Part shown: positions 52,149-61,434 of the stretch, in pieces
Numbering within the stretch: position 1 is the stretch's first letter
How the letters are laid out: every line of letters begins with the position of its first letter
NCBI RefSeq assembly: GCF_009996735.1
Contig: NZ_JAACYI010000001.1
Coordinates: 8,522 to 72,521 of the forward strand
Source: Cellulomonas sp. APG4
Lineage (GTDB): Bacteria; Actinomycetota; Actinomycetes; Actinomycetales; Cellulomonadaceae
DNA length: 64,000 bases
Direction: 5' to 3'
Position numbers and translations under genes: made by a program
The notes under the pieces: generated by a model
Seen by the model: only the letters and a program-made list of their open reading frames with translations
Database searches by the model: none
Told to the model about the DNA's origin: nothing

Positions 52149-53867
52149 GTGAGTGACGAGCGCGCCCCGAGCCCCTCCGACCCCCGACCCACGGCGCGCG
52201 CAGTCGCCGACCAATGGGTCGAGACGTTGGCGGACCTCGACCCGGTGGTGGGCACCGTGCTGGGCATCCGACCCGACGACACGCGGATGCCCGACCACTC
52301 CCCCGACGCACTCGCGGCCGAGGCCGACGCGATGCGCGCCGTGCTGACGGAGCTCGACGCCGCCGTGGTGCTCGACGAGGACGACCGGCGCTGCGCGACG
52401 CTCGTGCGCGAGCGGCTCGGCGCACGGCTGCTGGTCCACGAGTCCGACGAGGACCTCGTGAGCCTGCGTCCGATCGCGTCGCCCGTGCACACGCTTCAGT
52501 CGATCTTCCTCATGATGCCCACCGCGACCGACGACCACTGGTCGGCCGTCGCGGCCCGCATGGCACAGGTGCCGGCCTCGGCCGCGTCGTACCGCCACGC
52601 GCTCGAGGCCGGTCTCGAGCGCGACGCCCTGAGCGCACCACGCCAGGCCGAGGCCGTCGTCGGGCAGCTCACGGCATGGCTCGAGGGGGACGACGGCGTG
52701 GGCTGGCACCGCGGGTTCGTCACGTCGCCCGCGACCGAGCACCTGCCTGCGAGCCTGCGCGGTGACCTGCTGCGCGCCGCGGAGGCCGCCGAGCAGGGCG
52801 TGGCCGGGCTGCGCGACTGGATCGCGGGCACCTACCTGCCCGCCGTGGCGCACGTGCCCGACGGCGTGGGGCGCGAGCGCTACCTCGTCGCGGCGCGGCT
52901 GCACCTGGGTGCGCGCCTCGACCCCGACGAGGCCTACGCGTGGGGCTGGGAGGAGCTCGCGCGGATCGAGGCCGAGATGGCGCGCGAGGCCGACCGCGTG
53001 CTGCCGGGTGCGACGCCGGCCGAGGCGTTCGCGCACCTCGACGTCCACGGTCCCGCGGTCGAGGGCGTGGAAGAGGTGCGCGCGTGGCTCCAGACGATGA
53101 TGGATCGCGCGATCGCCGACCTGGACGGCTCGGTCGTCGACGTGGCGGAGCCGGTCAAGCGGGTCGAGGCGATGATCGCGCCGCCGGGCGCGGCCGCCGC
53201 CCCGTACTACACGCGCCCGTCGCTCGACTTCTCGCGCCCGGGCCGCACGTGGCTGCCGACGCTGGGCCGCACGCGCTTCCCGACCTGGGACCTGATCAGC
53301 ACCTGGTACCACGAGGGCGTGCCGGGCCATCACCTGCAGCTCGGCCAGTGGGCCTACCGCGCGGCGGAGCTGTCGCGCTTCCAGGTGAGCGTGGGCTCGG
53401 TCGCGGCGAACACCGAGGGCTGGGCGCTGTACGCCGAGCGCCTGGTCGACGAGCTCGGCTACCTCGAGGACGCGGGCGCCCGCCTCGGCTACCTGGACGG
53501 GCAGCGCATGCGGGCCGTGCGGGTCGTCGTCGACCTCGGCATGCACCTGGGCCTGCCGATCCCCGCGTCGTCACCCTTCCGCCCGGGCGGCACGTGGTCG
53601 GCCGAGGCCGGCGAGGAGTTCTTCGCGGCGCGCAGCGGGTCCCCACGTGAGTTCGTGAGCAGCGAGATCGTGCGGTACCTGGGCTGGCCCGGACAGGCCA
53701 TCAGCTACAAGCTCGGCGAGCGCGCGTGGCTCGCGGGCCGGGCCGCGGCGCGGGCACGCCACGAGGCCGACGGCGGCACGTTCGACCTCCGCGACTGGCA
53801 CACGGCCGCCCTCTCGCTCGGCTCGCTGGGCCTCGACGACCTCGAACGCGAGCTCGGCGCGCTCTGA
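52149..53867 (+). CDS. DUF885-family putative metallopeptidase
   Basis: 572 residues. The metal motif STWYHEGVPGHHLQLGQW (HExxPGHH) at about residue 385 and the downstream NTEGWALYAERLVDELGYLED (second Glu ligand region) match DUF885 proteins, which are predicted zinc peptidases. No signal peptide, so it is intracellular. GTG start directly downstream of a -10 box. It is followed on the opposite strand by the SDR gene, about 30 bp away. Confidence 0.87.
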   Translation: MSDERAPSPSDPRPTARAVADQWVETLADLDPVVGTVLGIRPDDTRMPDHSPDALAAEADAMRAVLTELDAAVVLDEDDRRCATLVRERLGARLLVHESDEDLVSLRPIASPVHTLQSIFLMMPTATDDHWSAVAARMAQVPASAASYRHALEAGLERDALSAPRQAEAVVGQLTAWLEGDDGVGWHRGFVTSPATEHLPASLRGDLLRAAEAAEQGVAGLRDWIAGTYLPAVAHVPDGVGRERYLVAARLHLGARLDPDEAYAWGWEELARIEAEMAREADRVLPGATPAEAFAHLDVHGPAVEGVEEVRAWLQTMMDRAIADLDGSVVDVAEPVKRVEAMIAPPGAAAAPYYTRPSLDFSRPGRTWLPTLGRTRFPTWDLISTWYHEGVPGHHLQLGQWAYRAAELSRFQVSVGSVAANTEGWALYAERLVDELGYLEDAGARLGYLDGQRMRAVRVVVDLGMHLGLPIPASSPFRPGGTWSAEAGEEFFAARSGSPREFVSSEIVRYLGWPGQAISYKLGERAWLAGRAAARARHEADGGTFDLRDWHTAALSLGSLGLDDLERELGAL

Positions 53868-53899
53868 CGGGGTCGAGCGGGCCGCGGGAGGAGCTCACC

Positions 53900-54889
53900 T
53901 CAGACGCGGAAGCGCGCCGCCAGGCGGTCGTGGAGGGCGTCGAAGCGCTCGTCGACGACCTTGCGGGCCGGGTCCGCGTCGAACCACTCGACGATCTCGC
54001 GCGCACCCTGCTCGAACCGCACGTGCGTCGTGAAGTCCGGAACCACGCTGCGCAGCTTGCTCGTGTCGAAGACCGCGCAGTGGGCCTTGTCGCCCAGCAG
54101 CCACGGCCCCCACTCCGGGTCCTCGGCGGCGATCACGTCGGACGGCACGTGCACGATCCGCGCCTCGGCGCCGGCGGCGGCCGCGAGCGTGTGCGCGATC
54201 TGGTCCCAGGTCAGCACGTCGTCGCCGGTGATGTGGAACGCCTCGCCGAGCGTGCGCGGGTTGCCGAGCAGCGGCACGAGGCCCCGTGCGACGTCCGTGT
54301 GGTGGGTCAGGGTCCACAGCGAGGTGCCGTCACCGTGGATGACGACCTCCTTGCCCTGGCGCATGCGCTCGACCGCCGTCCAGCCGCCGTCGATGGGCAC
54401 GAGCGTGCGGTCGTAGGTGTGCGACGGCCGCACCACCGTCGCGGGGAACGCGTGCTCCCGGTAGGCGCGCACCAGCAGGTCCTCGCACGCGATCTTGTCG
54501 CGCGAGTACTGCCAGTAGGGGTTGCGCAGCGGCGTCGACTCGGTGATGGGCAGGCGTGCGGGCGGCGTCTGGTACGCCGAGGCCGACGAGATGAAGACGT
54601 ACTGGCCCGTGCGCCCGGTGAACAGGTCGAGGTCCGTCTGCACGTGCTCGGGGGTGAAGGCGACCCAGTCGACGACGGCGTCGAACTCGTGGTCCCCCAG
54701 GGCGGCCCGGGCCGACTCCGGGTCCCGGATGTCGCCGTGCAGCACGGTCGCGCCCTCGGGTGCAGGCCGCGTGGTCGAGGCGCCGCGGTTGAGCAGGTAG
54801 AGGTCGTAGCCGCGCTCGACCGCGAGGGCCGACGACGCCGAGCTGATGATGCCCGTGCCGCCGATGAACAGGACCTTGGGTGCGCTCAT
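53900..54889 (-). CDS. NAD(P)-dependent epimerase/dehydratase (extended SDR)
   Basis: 329 residues. Rossmann motif VLFIGGTGIISSASSALAVERGY (GGTGIIS at residues 10-16), active site SSASAYQ and YSRDK with Tyr and Lys, VVRPSHTYD, and substrate-domain LTHHTDVARGLV. Typical NAD-dependent epimerase/dehydratase; the natural substrate is unknown. The ATG lies 6 bp after TAGCGT, suggesting a leaderless mRNA. Confidence 0.88.
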   Translation of the reverse strand: MSAPKVLFIGGTGIISSASSALAVERGYDLYLLNRGASTTRPAPEGATVLHGDIRDPESARAALGDHEFDAVVDWVAFTPEHVQTDLDLFTGRTGQYVFISSASAYQTPPARLPITESTPLRNPYWQYSRDKIACEDLLVRAYREHAFPATVVRPSHTYDRTLVPIDGGWTAVERMRQGKEVVIHGDGTSLWTLTHHTDVARGLVPLLGNPRTLGEAFHITGDDVLTWDQIAHTLAAAAGAEARIVHVPSDVIAAEDPEWGPWLLGDKAHCAVFDTSKLRSVVPDFTTHVRFEQGAREIVEWFDADPARKVVDERFDALHDRLAARFRV

Positions 54890-54895
54890 GCACCC

Positions 54896-54901
54896 ACGCT
54901 A
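54896..54901 (-). promoter_or_regulatory. -10 box of the SDR gene
   Basis: TAGCGT on the minus strand, 6 bp before the ATG at 54887-54889. Confidence 0.45.
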
Positions 54902-54952
54902 GCGTCGAATCGATCCGACGCCAGTGCTCACCTCTGCCCCACCCCGCTGCCT

Positions 54953-57058
54953 CTACCCCGCTGTCTCCGGCGGTGCCGCGAGCCAGGCCTCGACGTACGC
55001 GCGCGACGTCGCACCGTCGAGCACGTCGTCGGTCACCTGGGTGTAGGCCTCGCGCGCGGCCGCGGGGTCCACGAGCGCGAGGTACATCGCGAGGTACTCG
55101 CCGAACTGGACGCCGAACCCGCCCGGCGTGGCCTCGGCGACCGCCGCGCGCACGTGCGCGGCGTCGGCCGCGAGCGCTCCGTCGACCGGGACCATCGGGA
55201 TGAGCTGGATCCCGAGGATCGCGTGCGGCTCGGCCGAGAACCAGGTGGCGTGGTCGCGCTTGGCCGACCAGACGATCGAGAACGTCTCACGCTCGAAGCC
55301 GACGAGCGACGGGTCGTCGAGGTCCGGCTCGGTCCAGTACGCGCGCGCGGTCGCCGCCTCGGTCGACAGCAGCCAGCGCGCCTGGGTCTCGAGCGCGTCG
55401 TCACCCGTGGCGCGCGCCCACAGCGCGAGCCCGTTCCACGCGGCGACCGCCTCCGACGTCGACTCCTGGTTGTTCCCGTCCGCGAACGGCGCGGTCCCCG
55501 AGGCCCACGAGTGCCCGCGGTACGCGTCGAACCCGCGCAGCGCGGGCAGCAGGTCGCTCGCGGTTCCCGAGGCGATGTCGGCGGCCACCGCGTCGAGCAC
55601 GGGCGCGAGGTCGGCCGCGAGCTCAGGGTCGTCGGCCGCGAGGATCCCCGCCGCGCTCAGCAGGTAGCCGTGGTGGAAATGGTGGTCGTTGAGCTCCTCC
55701 GAGCCGAACGACGCCTCGAGCCCGACGACGGCGTGGGCGACCGGGTCGTGGACGAAGCACCGCACGTCGCGTACGACGCACCCGTCCGGCTCGGCCCACT
55801 CGCGCAGTGCCGTCTCGAGGCGATCCGCCTCGGGGGCGACGACGTCGTCCGCACCCAGCTCGCGCCCGAGCGCGACCAACGTCGCGGAGCGGTGCAGCGC
55901 CTTGGTCCCGAAGTACGTGTCGGACGGGTACGGCGGCGCCGCGGCGACGTCGGCCCGCAGCTGCTCGACCAGCCCGGCGCGCACCTCGTCGCCCAACCCG
56001 TCGAGATCGGGCACGACGGCGGCCTCGAGCGCGGGCGCCTCGGTCACGAGCGGTCCGGGGCAGAGCGCGAGCGTCCCGTGCACGCTCGGGTAGGTCCCGA
56101 GGCAGCCCTCGGGCCGCTCGTGGTGCGGCATCGCGACGACCAGGCCCGGCTCGTCGTCGTCGGTGCGCAGGTCGAGCGTCGTGCGCGCCACGTCGCCGAG
56201 CTCCCAGCCCACGTGCGCACGGACGACGGCGTGCTCGGCCGCCCGCGCGAGAGCAGCGCGCGTCGCCTCGGTCGCGTCGTCGGGCACGAGCGCGAGCGTG
56301 ACGTGCTCGTCCGCCTCGAGCCGCACACCGCCGGCATCCTTGGACGTCCCGTCGGTCCACAGCCCGAAGGTGTGTCCTTCCGCCTCGAGCTCCGCACCCT
56401 CGGGCTCTCCCGCGGCGCCCAGGCCATCCCGGGCACCGGCGACCTCGACCTCGAGCCCCCCGCTCGCGACGAGGGTCACGAACGGCGACCCCTGCGCGAG
56501 CTCGAGGCGCGCGACCTCGCCGTCGGCACCCGTCAGCGCGACGGTCACCGAGGCGGCGTCGTAGGCGACGACCACGGGCTCGAGGGGCAGGCCGAGGTCG
56601 AGGGTGAGCGCCGCGACGTGCGGCCCGACCACGGCTGCGGGCGAGGCCGTGGGACGCGGCGCCCCCACCTCGACACCCGAACCCGTCACCGCGACCGAGA
56701 GCGGCAGCGGGAACACCGGCTGCGGTGCGTCACCGAACACCAGTCCGGTGAACCACCGGTTCGTGGGCGGGACGAGGCCGTGCGCGAGCCGCATCTCACC
56801 GAGGTCACCCGGTGAGGCCTCGGGGAGCTGGGCCAGGAGCTCCGCGTGGTCGTCCAGGCGCGTCGCGGCCGCCTGAGCGACCTCGCCCGGTGAGCGGGCA
56901 GGCCCCGCTCCCACGTCGTCGCCTCCCCCACCGGGCGTGCACGCGAGGAGCCCGCCGAGCGCGACGACGGTCGCCGTGGTGAGCAGCCCGGGTCGCGACG
57001 TCTGCCGCAGCGCCGGTCGCCGTGTACGTCGCCGGTCCCGCCCGGCTCGCGTCCTCAT
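54953..57058 (-). CDS. GH81 endo-beta-1,3-glucanase lipoprotein
   Basis: Cleaves beta-1,3-glucan such as curdlan or laminarin. 701 residues with a lipoprotein-type signal ending VVALGGLLAC, so probably anchored outside the membrane. GH81 hallmarks: LVPPTNRWFTGLVFG, LNDHHFHHGYLLSAAGILA (catalytic Asp458), YRGHSWASG and [22 protein letters not shown] (Glu532 and Glu536). It overlaps the adaptor gene by 4 bp and lies in one operon with a GT2 polysaccharide synthase, which suggests a product-trimming role in glucan export, not only in nutrition. Confidence 0.93.
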   Translation of the reverse strand: MRTRAGRDRRRTRRPALRQTSRPGLLTTATVVALGGLLACTPGGGGDDVGAGPARSPGEVAQAAATRLDDHAELLAQLPEASPGDLGEMRLAHGLVPPTNRWFTGLVFGDAPQPVFPLPLSVAVTGSGVEVGAPRPTASPAAVVGPHVAALTLDLGLPLEPVVVAYDAASVTVALTGADGEVARLELAQGSPFVTLVASGGLEVEVAGARDGLGAAGEPEGAELEAEGHTFGLWTDGTSKDAGGVRLEADEHVTLALVPDDATEATRAALARAAEHAVVRAHVGWELGDVARTTLDLRTDDDEPGLVVAMPHHERPEGCLGTYPSVHGTLALCPGPLVTEAPALEAAVVPDLDGLGDEVRAGLVEQLRADVAAAPPYPSDTYFGTKALHRSATLVALGRELGADDVVAPEADRLETALREWAEPDGCVVRDVRCFVHDPVAHAVVGLEASFGSEELNDHHFHHGYLLSAAGILAADDPELAADLAPVLDAVAADIASGTASDLLPALRGFDAYRGHSWASGTAPFADGNNQESTSEAVAAWNGLALWARATGDDALETQARWLLSTEAATARAYWTEPDLDDPSLVGFERETFSIVWSAKRDHATWFSAEPHAILGIQLIPMVPVDGALAADAAHVRAAVAEATPGGFGVQFGEYLAMYLALVDPAAAREAYTQVTDDVLDGATSRAYVEAWLAAPPETAG

Positions 57059-57783
57059 CCGAGCACCCGGGCGAGGAGGTCCTCGAGCGTGTCAGCGACA
57101 GTCGTCACCACGCCGTCGTTGCGCAGGTGCAGCACGGTACGCACCGGGGTCCCCGTGGCGGCGACGGCCGTGTCGTCAGCCGCGAGCACGGGCGTCGCGA
57201 CCGTCACGGTCACGTCGGCGACCCCGCCCGCCGTGGTCACGACCGTCTCCTCGACCCGTCCGGTGACGGTGCTCGAGTCCGGCAGGGTGACGGTCACGCG
57301 CGCCTGGGGTTCGAGCCGTGCGAGCTGCTCGGGCGTGAGCCGGTGCTCGGCGCGTACGTGCCTCGTGCCGGCCCGCTCGATGCTCGCGAGCGTCGTCCCG
57401 GCCTGCACGAAGGTCCCGGCCTGCGCCGCGACCTCGCTCACGGTGCCGTCCCCGGTCGCGGTCAGGGTGAGCGTGCCGTCGTCCGCGACGAGGGCCCCCG
57501 CGGCGTCGTCGGTGACGAGCCCGATCTGGACGTCGTGCCGCAGCGTCGCGCTGTCGACCACGAACAACGGATCACCCGTGCGCACCTCGTCGCCCACCTC
57601 GACGAGCTGCGTGCGCACAAGGCCTGCGTAGGCCGAGCCCACGTCGTACGTCTCGGCCGCGACGGCGGCCGAGACGCTGTGGACCGTCCCCTTGCGCGCG
57701 TTGAGGTTCAGCGTGAGCCCACCCGTGACGAGGAGCACGAGCACGAGCCCGCCGACCAGCCGTGCCCGGGTGCGCCAGCTCAT
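57055..57783 (-). CDS. Membrane-anchored HlyD-like adaptor protein
   Basis: 242 residues: one N-terminal helix (RLVGGLVLVLLVTGGLTLNLNA), then an extracytoplasmic part with two half-lipoyl-like segments (RTQLVEVGDEVRTGDPLFVVDS and GTVSEVAAQAGTFVQAGTTLASI), a beta-barrel-like stretch and a short helical tail. Resembles HlyD/membrane-fusion proteins without a long coiled coil. Coupled by 4-bp overlaps to the GT2 gene upstream and GH81 gene downstream, so it probably assists passage of the polysaccharide across the envelope. Confidence 0.8.
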   Translation of the reverse strand: MSWRTRARLVGGLVLVLLVTGGLTLNLNARKGTVHSVSAAVAAETYDVGSAYAGLVRTQLVEVGDEVRTGDPLFVVDSATLRHDVQIGLVTDDAAGALVADDGTLTLTATGDGTVSEVAAQAGTFVQAGTTLASIERAGTRHVRAEHRLTPEQLARLEPQARVTVTLPDSSTVTGRVEETVVTTAGGVADVTVTVATPVLAADDTAVAATGTPVRTVLHLRNDGVVTTVADTLEDLLARVLG

Positions 57784-59507
57784 CGCACACCCCCAGGGAC
57801 GAGGACGCCGACGGGTCGTACGGGCTCGCGCACCGCGGGGCGCACCTCACCCGCGTCGGCGCGATGCCTGGCCTCGCGACCGCGCCGTCGTCCCTCGCGC
57901 ACCGCCGTGACGACGAACGCACCCAGCACGACGGCGTTCGTCGTGTTCCAGGCGAGCGCGAGGCTCACGTAGCCCTCGCCGACGGCGCGCCACGCCCCCA
58001 CCACCGAGGTGAGCACGAGGAAGACGAAGAAGAGCACCTGCGGCACGACGAAGGTGAGCGGCGAGGTCACGGCGCCGCGTCGGCCCGTGACGTGCCAGGC
58101 CTGCTCACGCCGCAGCAGGGCGTTGACCAGGGCGCGGGTGTAGATCGGGAACGAGGCGGTGGCGAGCATGAGCACCTCCCAGCGGAACGAGCCGAGCGTG
58201 TAGAACGCCAGCACGATCTGCATGACGTAGAAGCCGGCGTAGTACACGAGCCACATGGCGGGTGAGATCTGCAGGTCGATCGGGCTCAGGTCGAGGTAGA
58301 CGTGCAGCGGCGGCACCAGGAGCAGCAGCAGGGGGCAGATGCCCGTGAGGTAGTGGGTCGCCGTGACCGTGTACTGGAGCCGCTGGTCGAGCGTGAGCCT
58401 GCGTCGCCGCGACAGGGGGTTGTGCTGCAGCATGATCTCGAAGCCGCCGGTCGCCCAGCGCAGCTGCTGCTTGGTGTAGGCCTCGACGGTCTCCGGGGTG
58501 TCGCCCACGGCGAGCGTCGTGGGGATGTAGATGCTGCGCCAGCCGCGCTCGTGCAGCATGAGCGAGGTCCACACGTCCTCCGACTTGGAGTCGGTGTACA
58601 TGCCGCCGATCTGGTCGATCGCACCGCGCCGGAAGATGACGTTGGTGCCGACGCAGAAGGCCGCGTTGAACCGGTTCCGGCCCGGCTGGACGAACCTGTA
58701 GAAAACCGCCTGCATGTACCCCGCGCCGCGCGCGACGAGGCCGTGCAGGTTGCCGTAGGTCTGCGGCGTCTGGACGAACGCGACGTCGTCGGCCGCGAAG
58801 AACGGCACGGTCTCGCGCAGGAACGCCGGCATCACGACGAAGTCGGCGTCGAGCACCACGAACAGCTCGCCGCGCGCGAGGGTGAGGGCGTGGTTGAGGT
58901 TGCCCGCCTTGGCGCCCCCGCCGCTCAACCTGCGCACGTAGCGGACGCCGAGCTCGGCCGCGAGCTCACGCACCTCGTCCGAGCGGCCGTCGTCGAGCAC
59001 CCACGTGACGTGCGCGCCGTCCATGTCACGGGCCGCGACCACCGTGCGCCGGATCGTCGCGAGGTCCTCGCCGTAGGTCGTGACGAAGACGTCGACGGTC
59101 ACGGGTCGGTCCCGCAGGTGCAACGCCCAGCGCCAGGGCTCGCGCTCGGCACCGTCGCGGATGATCTGCGGCACGTCGAACAGCCGCTCCTGCGCGTGGT
59201 GGAACGTGAAGCCGCGCGGGTCGTGCCCCGCCGAGAGGATGGTCCACATCGCCAGCAGCGCGTGCACCACGAGCACGGTCTCGGCGGTCATGACGAGCAC
59301 GTACGGCAGCAGGTCGCCGCGGTTGGCCGGGTTGAGCAGGAACGCGGCGTAGGCGAGCACGCCGATGCTCGCGAGCAGCACGAGGAGCATGAGCGACGGT
59401 GACTCGGCGGTCGCGTTCTCGGCACGGGTCGCGGGTCTGGCCCGCGGGTCGTCGGTGCGGCGGGGCTCGACGAGCAGGCGGTCGAGGTCGGTCGTGGGTG
59501 AGGACAT
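57780..59507 (-). CDS. GT2 cellulose-synthase-like glycosyltransferase (candidate beta-1,3-glucan/curdlan synthase)
   Basis: 575 residues; ATG at 59505-59507 preceded by GGAG. Two N-terminal helices, a cytosolic GT-A domain with VFVTTYGEDLATIRRTV, VLDDGRSDEV, FVVLDADFV, YTDSKSEDVWTSL and KQQLRWATGG (the D, DxD, ED, QxxRW set of processive synthases), then about five helices. No PilZ domain is seen. Related enzymes make cellulose or curdlan. Cellulomonas strains are known to make curdlan, and the linked GH81 gene acts on beta-1,3-glucan, so curdlan-type product is inferred. Confidence 0.85.
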   Translation of the reverse strand: MSSPTTDLDRLLVEPRRTDDPRARPATRAENATAESPSLMLLVLLASIGVLAYAAFLLNPANRGDLLPYVLVMTAETVLVVHALLAMWTILSAGHDPRGFTFHHAQERLFDVPQIIRDGAEREPWRWALHLRDRPVTVDVFVTTYGEDLATIRRTVVAARDMDGAHVTWVLDDGRSDEVRELAAELGVRYVRRLSGGGAKAGNLNHALTLARGELFVVLDADFVVMPAFLRETVPFFAADDVAFVQTPQTYGNLHGLVARGAGYMQAVFYRFVQPGRNRFNAAFCVGTNVIFRRGAIDQIGGMYTDSKSEDVWTSLMLHERGWRSIYIPTTLAVGDTPETVEAYTKQQLRWATGGFEIMLQHNPLSRRRRLTLDQRLQYTVTATHYLTGICPLLLLLVPPLHVYLDLSPIDLQISPAMWLVYYAGFYVMQIVLAFYTLGSFRWEVLMLATASFPIYTRALVNALLRREQAWHVTGRRGAVTSPLTFVVPQVLFFVFLVLTSVVGAWRAVGEGYVSLALAWNTTNAVVLGAFVVTAVREGRRRGREARHRADAGEVRPAVREPVRPVGVLVPGGVR

Positions 59508-59610
59508 GGCACGCTCCACGGCGGAACGGTCGGCTCTCGGGGCGCGTCGTCACGCGTGGCTCACCGGCGGCGTCAGCGGCGGCTGGGGCGGGCACGGCCC
59601 GCATCGGGCG

Positions 59611-59627
59611 GGCATGTCGGACATGCC
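59611..59627. promoter_or_regulatory. Palindrome upstream of the glucan operon
   Basis: GGCATGTCGGACATGCC is palindromic except for its central base and lies about 100 bp upstream of the GT2 start. A partial second copy (GGCATGTGTCGGG) is at about 59649-59661. Candidate operator; the protein is unknown. Confidence 0.5.
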
Positions 59628-59708
59628 TGCACTTGTGACGTTAGGCCCGGCATGTGTCGGGCGCGTGAACGCGCGCTGTGGCGCCGGTCACGTCTGGGTG
59701 GCACGTCC

Positions 59709-61340
59709 TCAGCGCCGCCTGCCCCCGAGCCACCCGTGCCACACGCGTGCCCCCGCGACCGGTGCGGGGACGTCGTCGTCGGCCGGTGCGCGCGGGGTCG
59801 GTACACCCGGGCCGGGTACCTCGCCCCGGCGCAGCGGCAGCAGCGTGTGCGGTCCGCCGGCGGGCGGGACCCGCCGCAGCAGGTGACGCGCGACGTCGTC
59901 GACGGACTGGGGCTCCTGCGTGAGGATCATCTCGAAGGCGCCCCGGGTGGCGCGCGACCGGCGGGCGACGAGCGCGACGGCGAGGTGCTCGGTCAGGATC
60001 ACCAGGAACGGCTGCTCGGCGAGCGGGTCGCTGCGCGGCACGGCGACGCCGCGGGCGTGCTCGCCCGGGTCCGGCGGGCAGGCCACGCCGAAGGCGACGG
60101 TGAGCACGGCCTTGGAGGTCAGGGGCACCATGTCGGCCAGCCGCGCGCGTCCGGCGGCGCGCCGCTCCTCGTTCTCGGGTCCGTCGCCGAGGCCCATCAG
60201 CACCACGGGGTGCGCGTCCGTCTCGACGGCGTGCGTGTAGAGCAGGCGCGCGATGGTCTCGAGCTCGGCGAGGGTCACCGTCCGGCGCTCATGGCCGGAC
60301 AGGAGGTCGAACGGTGAGGGCACCGCGGGCTCGGGCGTCCAGTCCTGGCGCAGCGGCACCAGGGCGCGCGGCGCACGCACCTCCGCGGGGAGCGGACCGG
60401 GGGTGCCCAGGTGGTGGCCCTGGCCGTAGCGGGCGCCCAGGGCGCGGGCGAGGCGCACGTCGTCGTCGCTCTCGATCCCCTTGACCACGAGCTCCGCCCC
60501 GGCGAGCTCGACGTGCTGGAGCACCGCCGCGACCACGGGCGAGAACAGGCTGCCGTCGCCGCCGCCGAACGCCCGGATGCCGACCTTGACCACGTCGGCC
60601 CGGATCATCGGCAGCACCGACAGGCAGCCGAGGCTGGTGCCGAGGTCGTCGATCGAGATGCCCCAGCCCATGGCGCGGGCGCGCTCGACCGTCGCCACCA
60701 GCCCCGCCGGGTCGGCCGCGAGGGTGCCGTCGTCGACCTCGATCAGCACCCGCAGCTGCGCCTCGGCGTGGCCGACCACGGTCAGCAGGTCCTCGGGGCA
60801 CTCGTCCAGGAGCGAGGCGATCTCGACGTTGACGAACAGCGACGCCGACGGCGGGACGTCGGCCTCGAGGAAGGCCCCGAAGGCGGCCGCCCGGCACACC
60901 CAGTCGAGCTCGGCCGTCCGCCCGAGCGCGGCGGCCCGCGCGAAGAGCTCGCCCGGGCTCTCGAACGCCGTGCCCTCGGGTCCGCGCGCGAGCGCCTCGT
61001 ACGCCACGACCTCGCCCGTGACGAGCTCGACGACGGGCTGGAAGACCGCGGATACCCGCCGCTCGGTGAGGAGCCGGAGGAAGGCCGCGTCACTGGTCTG
61101 CTCGGTGACCTCGTCGCTGGCCTGCTCGGTGACCCCGTCGCGGGTGCCGGCCCCGTCGCTGGTCTGCTCGGTGACCTCGTCGCCGGCCTGCTCGGCAGCC
61201 ACGTCGCTGGTGCCAGTCTCGCCACCGGTCTGCTCGGTGACCTCGTCGCTCGTGCCAGCGGCCCCGTCGCCCGTCCCGGGCCGCTCCGCGCCGGGCGCGC
61301 CGGTGTACCCGCGGAACGGGTCGTCGAGGTCGAGGGGCAC
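59709..61340 (-). CDS. EAL-like plus DICT-domain regulatory protein
   Basis: 543 residues from a GTG at 61338-61340 preceded by AGGAGG (a longer frame would run into the GntR gene). Order: Thr/Glu/Gln-rich repeat region (about residues 25-85), EAL-like domain (about 90-330), DICT-type sensory domain (about 335-490), Pro-rich tail. EAL motifs partly kept: YEALARG, FVNVEIAS, LIEVDDG, SIDDLGTSLGCL, YGQGHHLGTP; but the usual KID is KVG and AEGVE is VKGIE, so phosphodiesterase activity is doubtful and c-di-GMP sensing may remain. It lies 200 bp upstream of the GT2 gene on the same strand. Confidence 0.75.
   Translation of the reverse strand: MPLDLDDPFRGYTGAPGAERPGTGDGAAGTSDEVTEQTGGETGTSDVAAEQAGDEVTEQTSDGAGTRDGVTEQASDEVTEQTSDAAFLRLLTERRVSAVFQPVVELVTGEVVAYEALARGPEGTAFESPGELFARAAALGRTAELDWVCRAAAFGAFLEADVPPSASLFVNVEIASLLDECPEDLLTVVGHAEAQLRVLIEVDDGTLAADPAGLVATVERARAMGWGISIDDLGTSLGCLSVLPMIRADVVKVGIRAFGGGDGSLFSPVVAAVLQHVELAGAELVVKGIESDDDVRLARALGARYGQGHHLGTPGPLPAEVRAPRALVPLRQDWTPEPAVPSPFDLLSGHERRTVTLAELETIARLLYTHAVETDAHPVVLMGLGDGPENEERRAAGRARLADMVPLTSKAVLTVAFGVACPPDPGEHARGVAVPRSDPLAEQPFLVILTEHLAVALVARRSRATRGAFEMILTQEPQSVDDVARHLLRRVPPAGGPHTLLPLRRGEVPGPGVPTPRAPADDDVPAPVAGARVWHGWLGGRRR
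61089..61255. repeat. Imperfect minisatellite in the EAL-DICT gene
   Basis: Several units built on CTGGTCTGCTCGGTGACCTC encode variants of Glu-Val-Thr-Glu-Gln-Thr/Ala-Ser-Asp. It forms the N-terminal low-complexity region and is a likely site of copy-number change. Confidence 0.85.
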
Positions 61341-61434
61341 AGCGCCTCCTGGCCGCGCAGGGACGGCGGGGCGGCCGCCCTGCCGCTCGACCCATCGTCC
61401 GGCCGGCCCCGCTGATGAGGGACCGTTCGGGGTC

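Noticed and set aside
57780-59507. PilZ c-di-GMP-binding domain at the C-terminus of the GT2 synthase
   Set aside because: The tail after the last helix is about 40 Arg/Val-rich residues without RxxxR or DxSxxG motifs.
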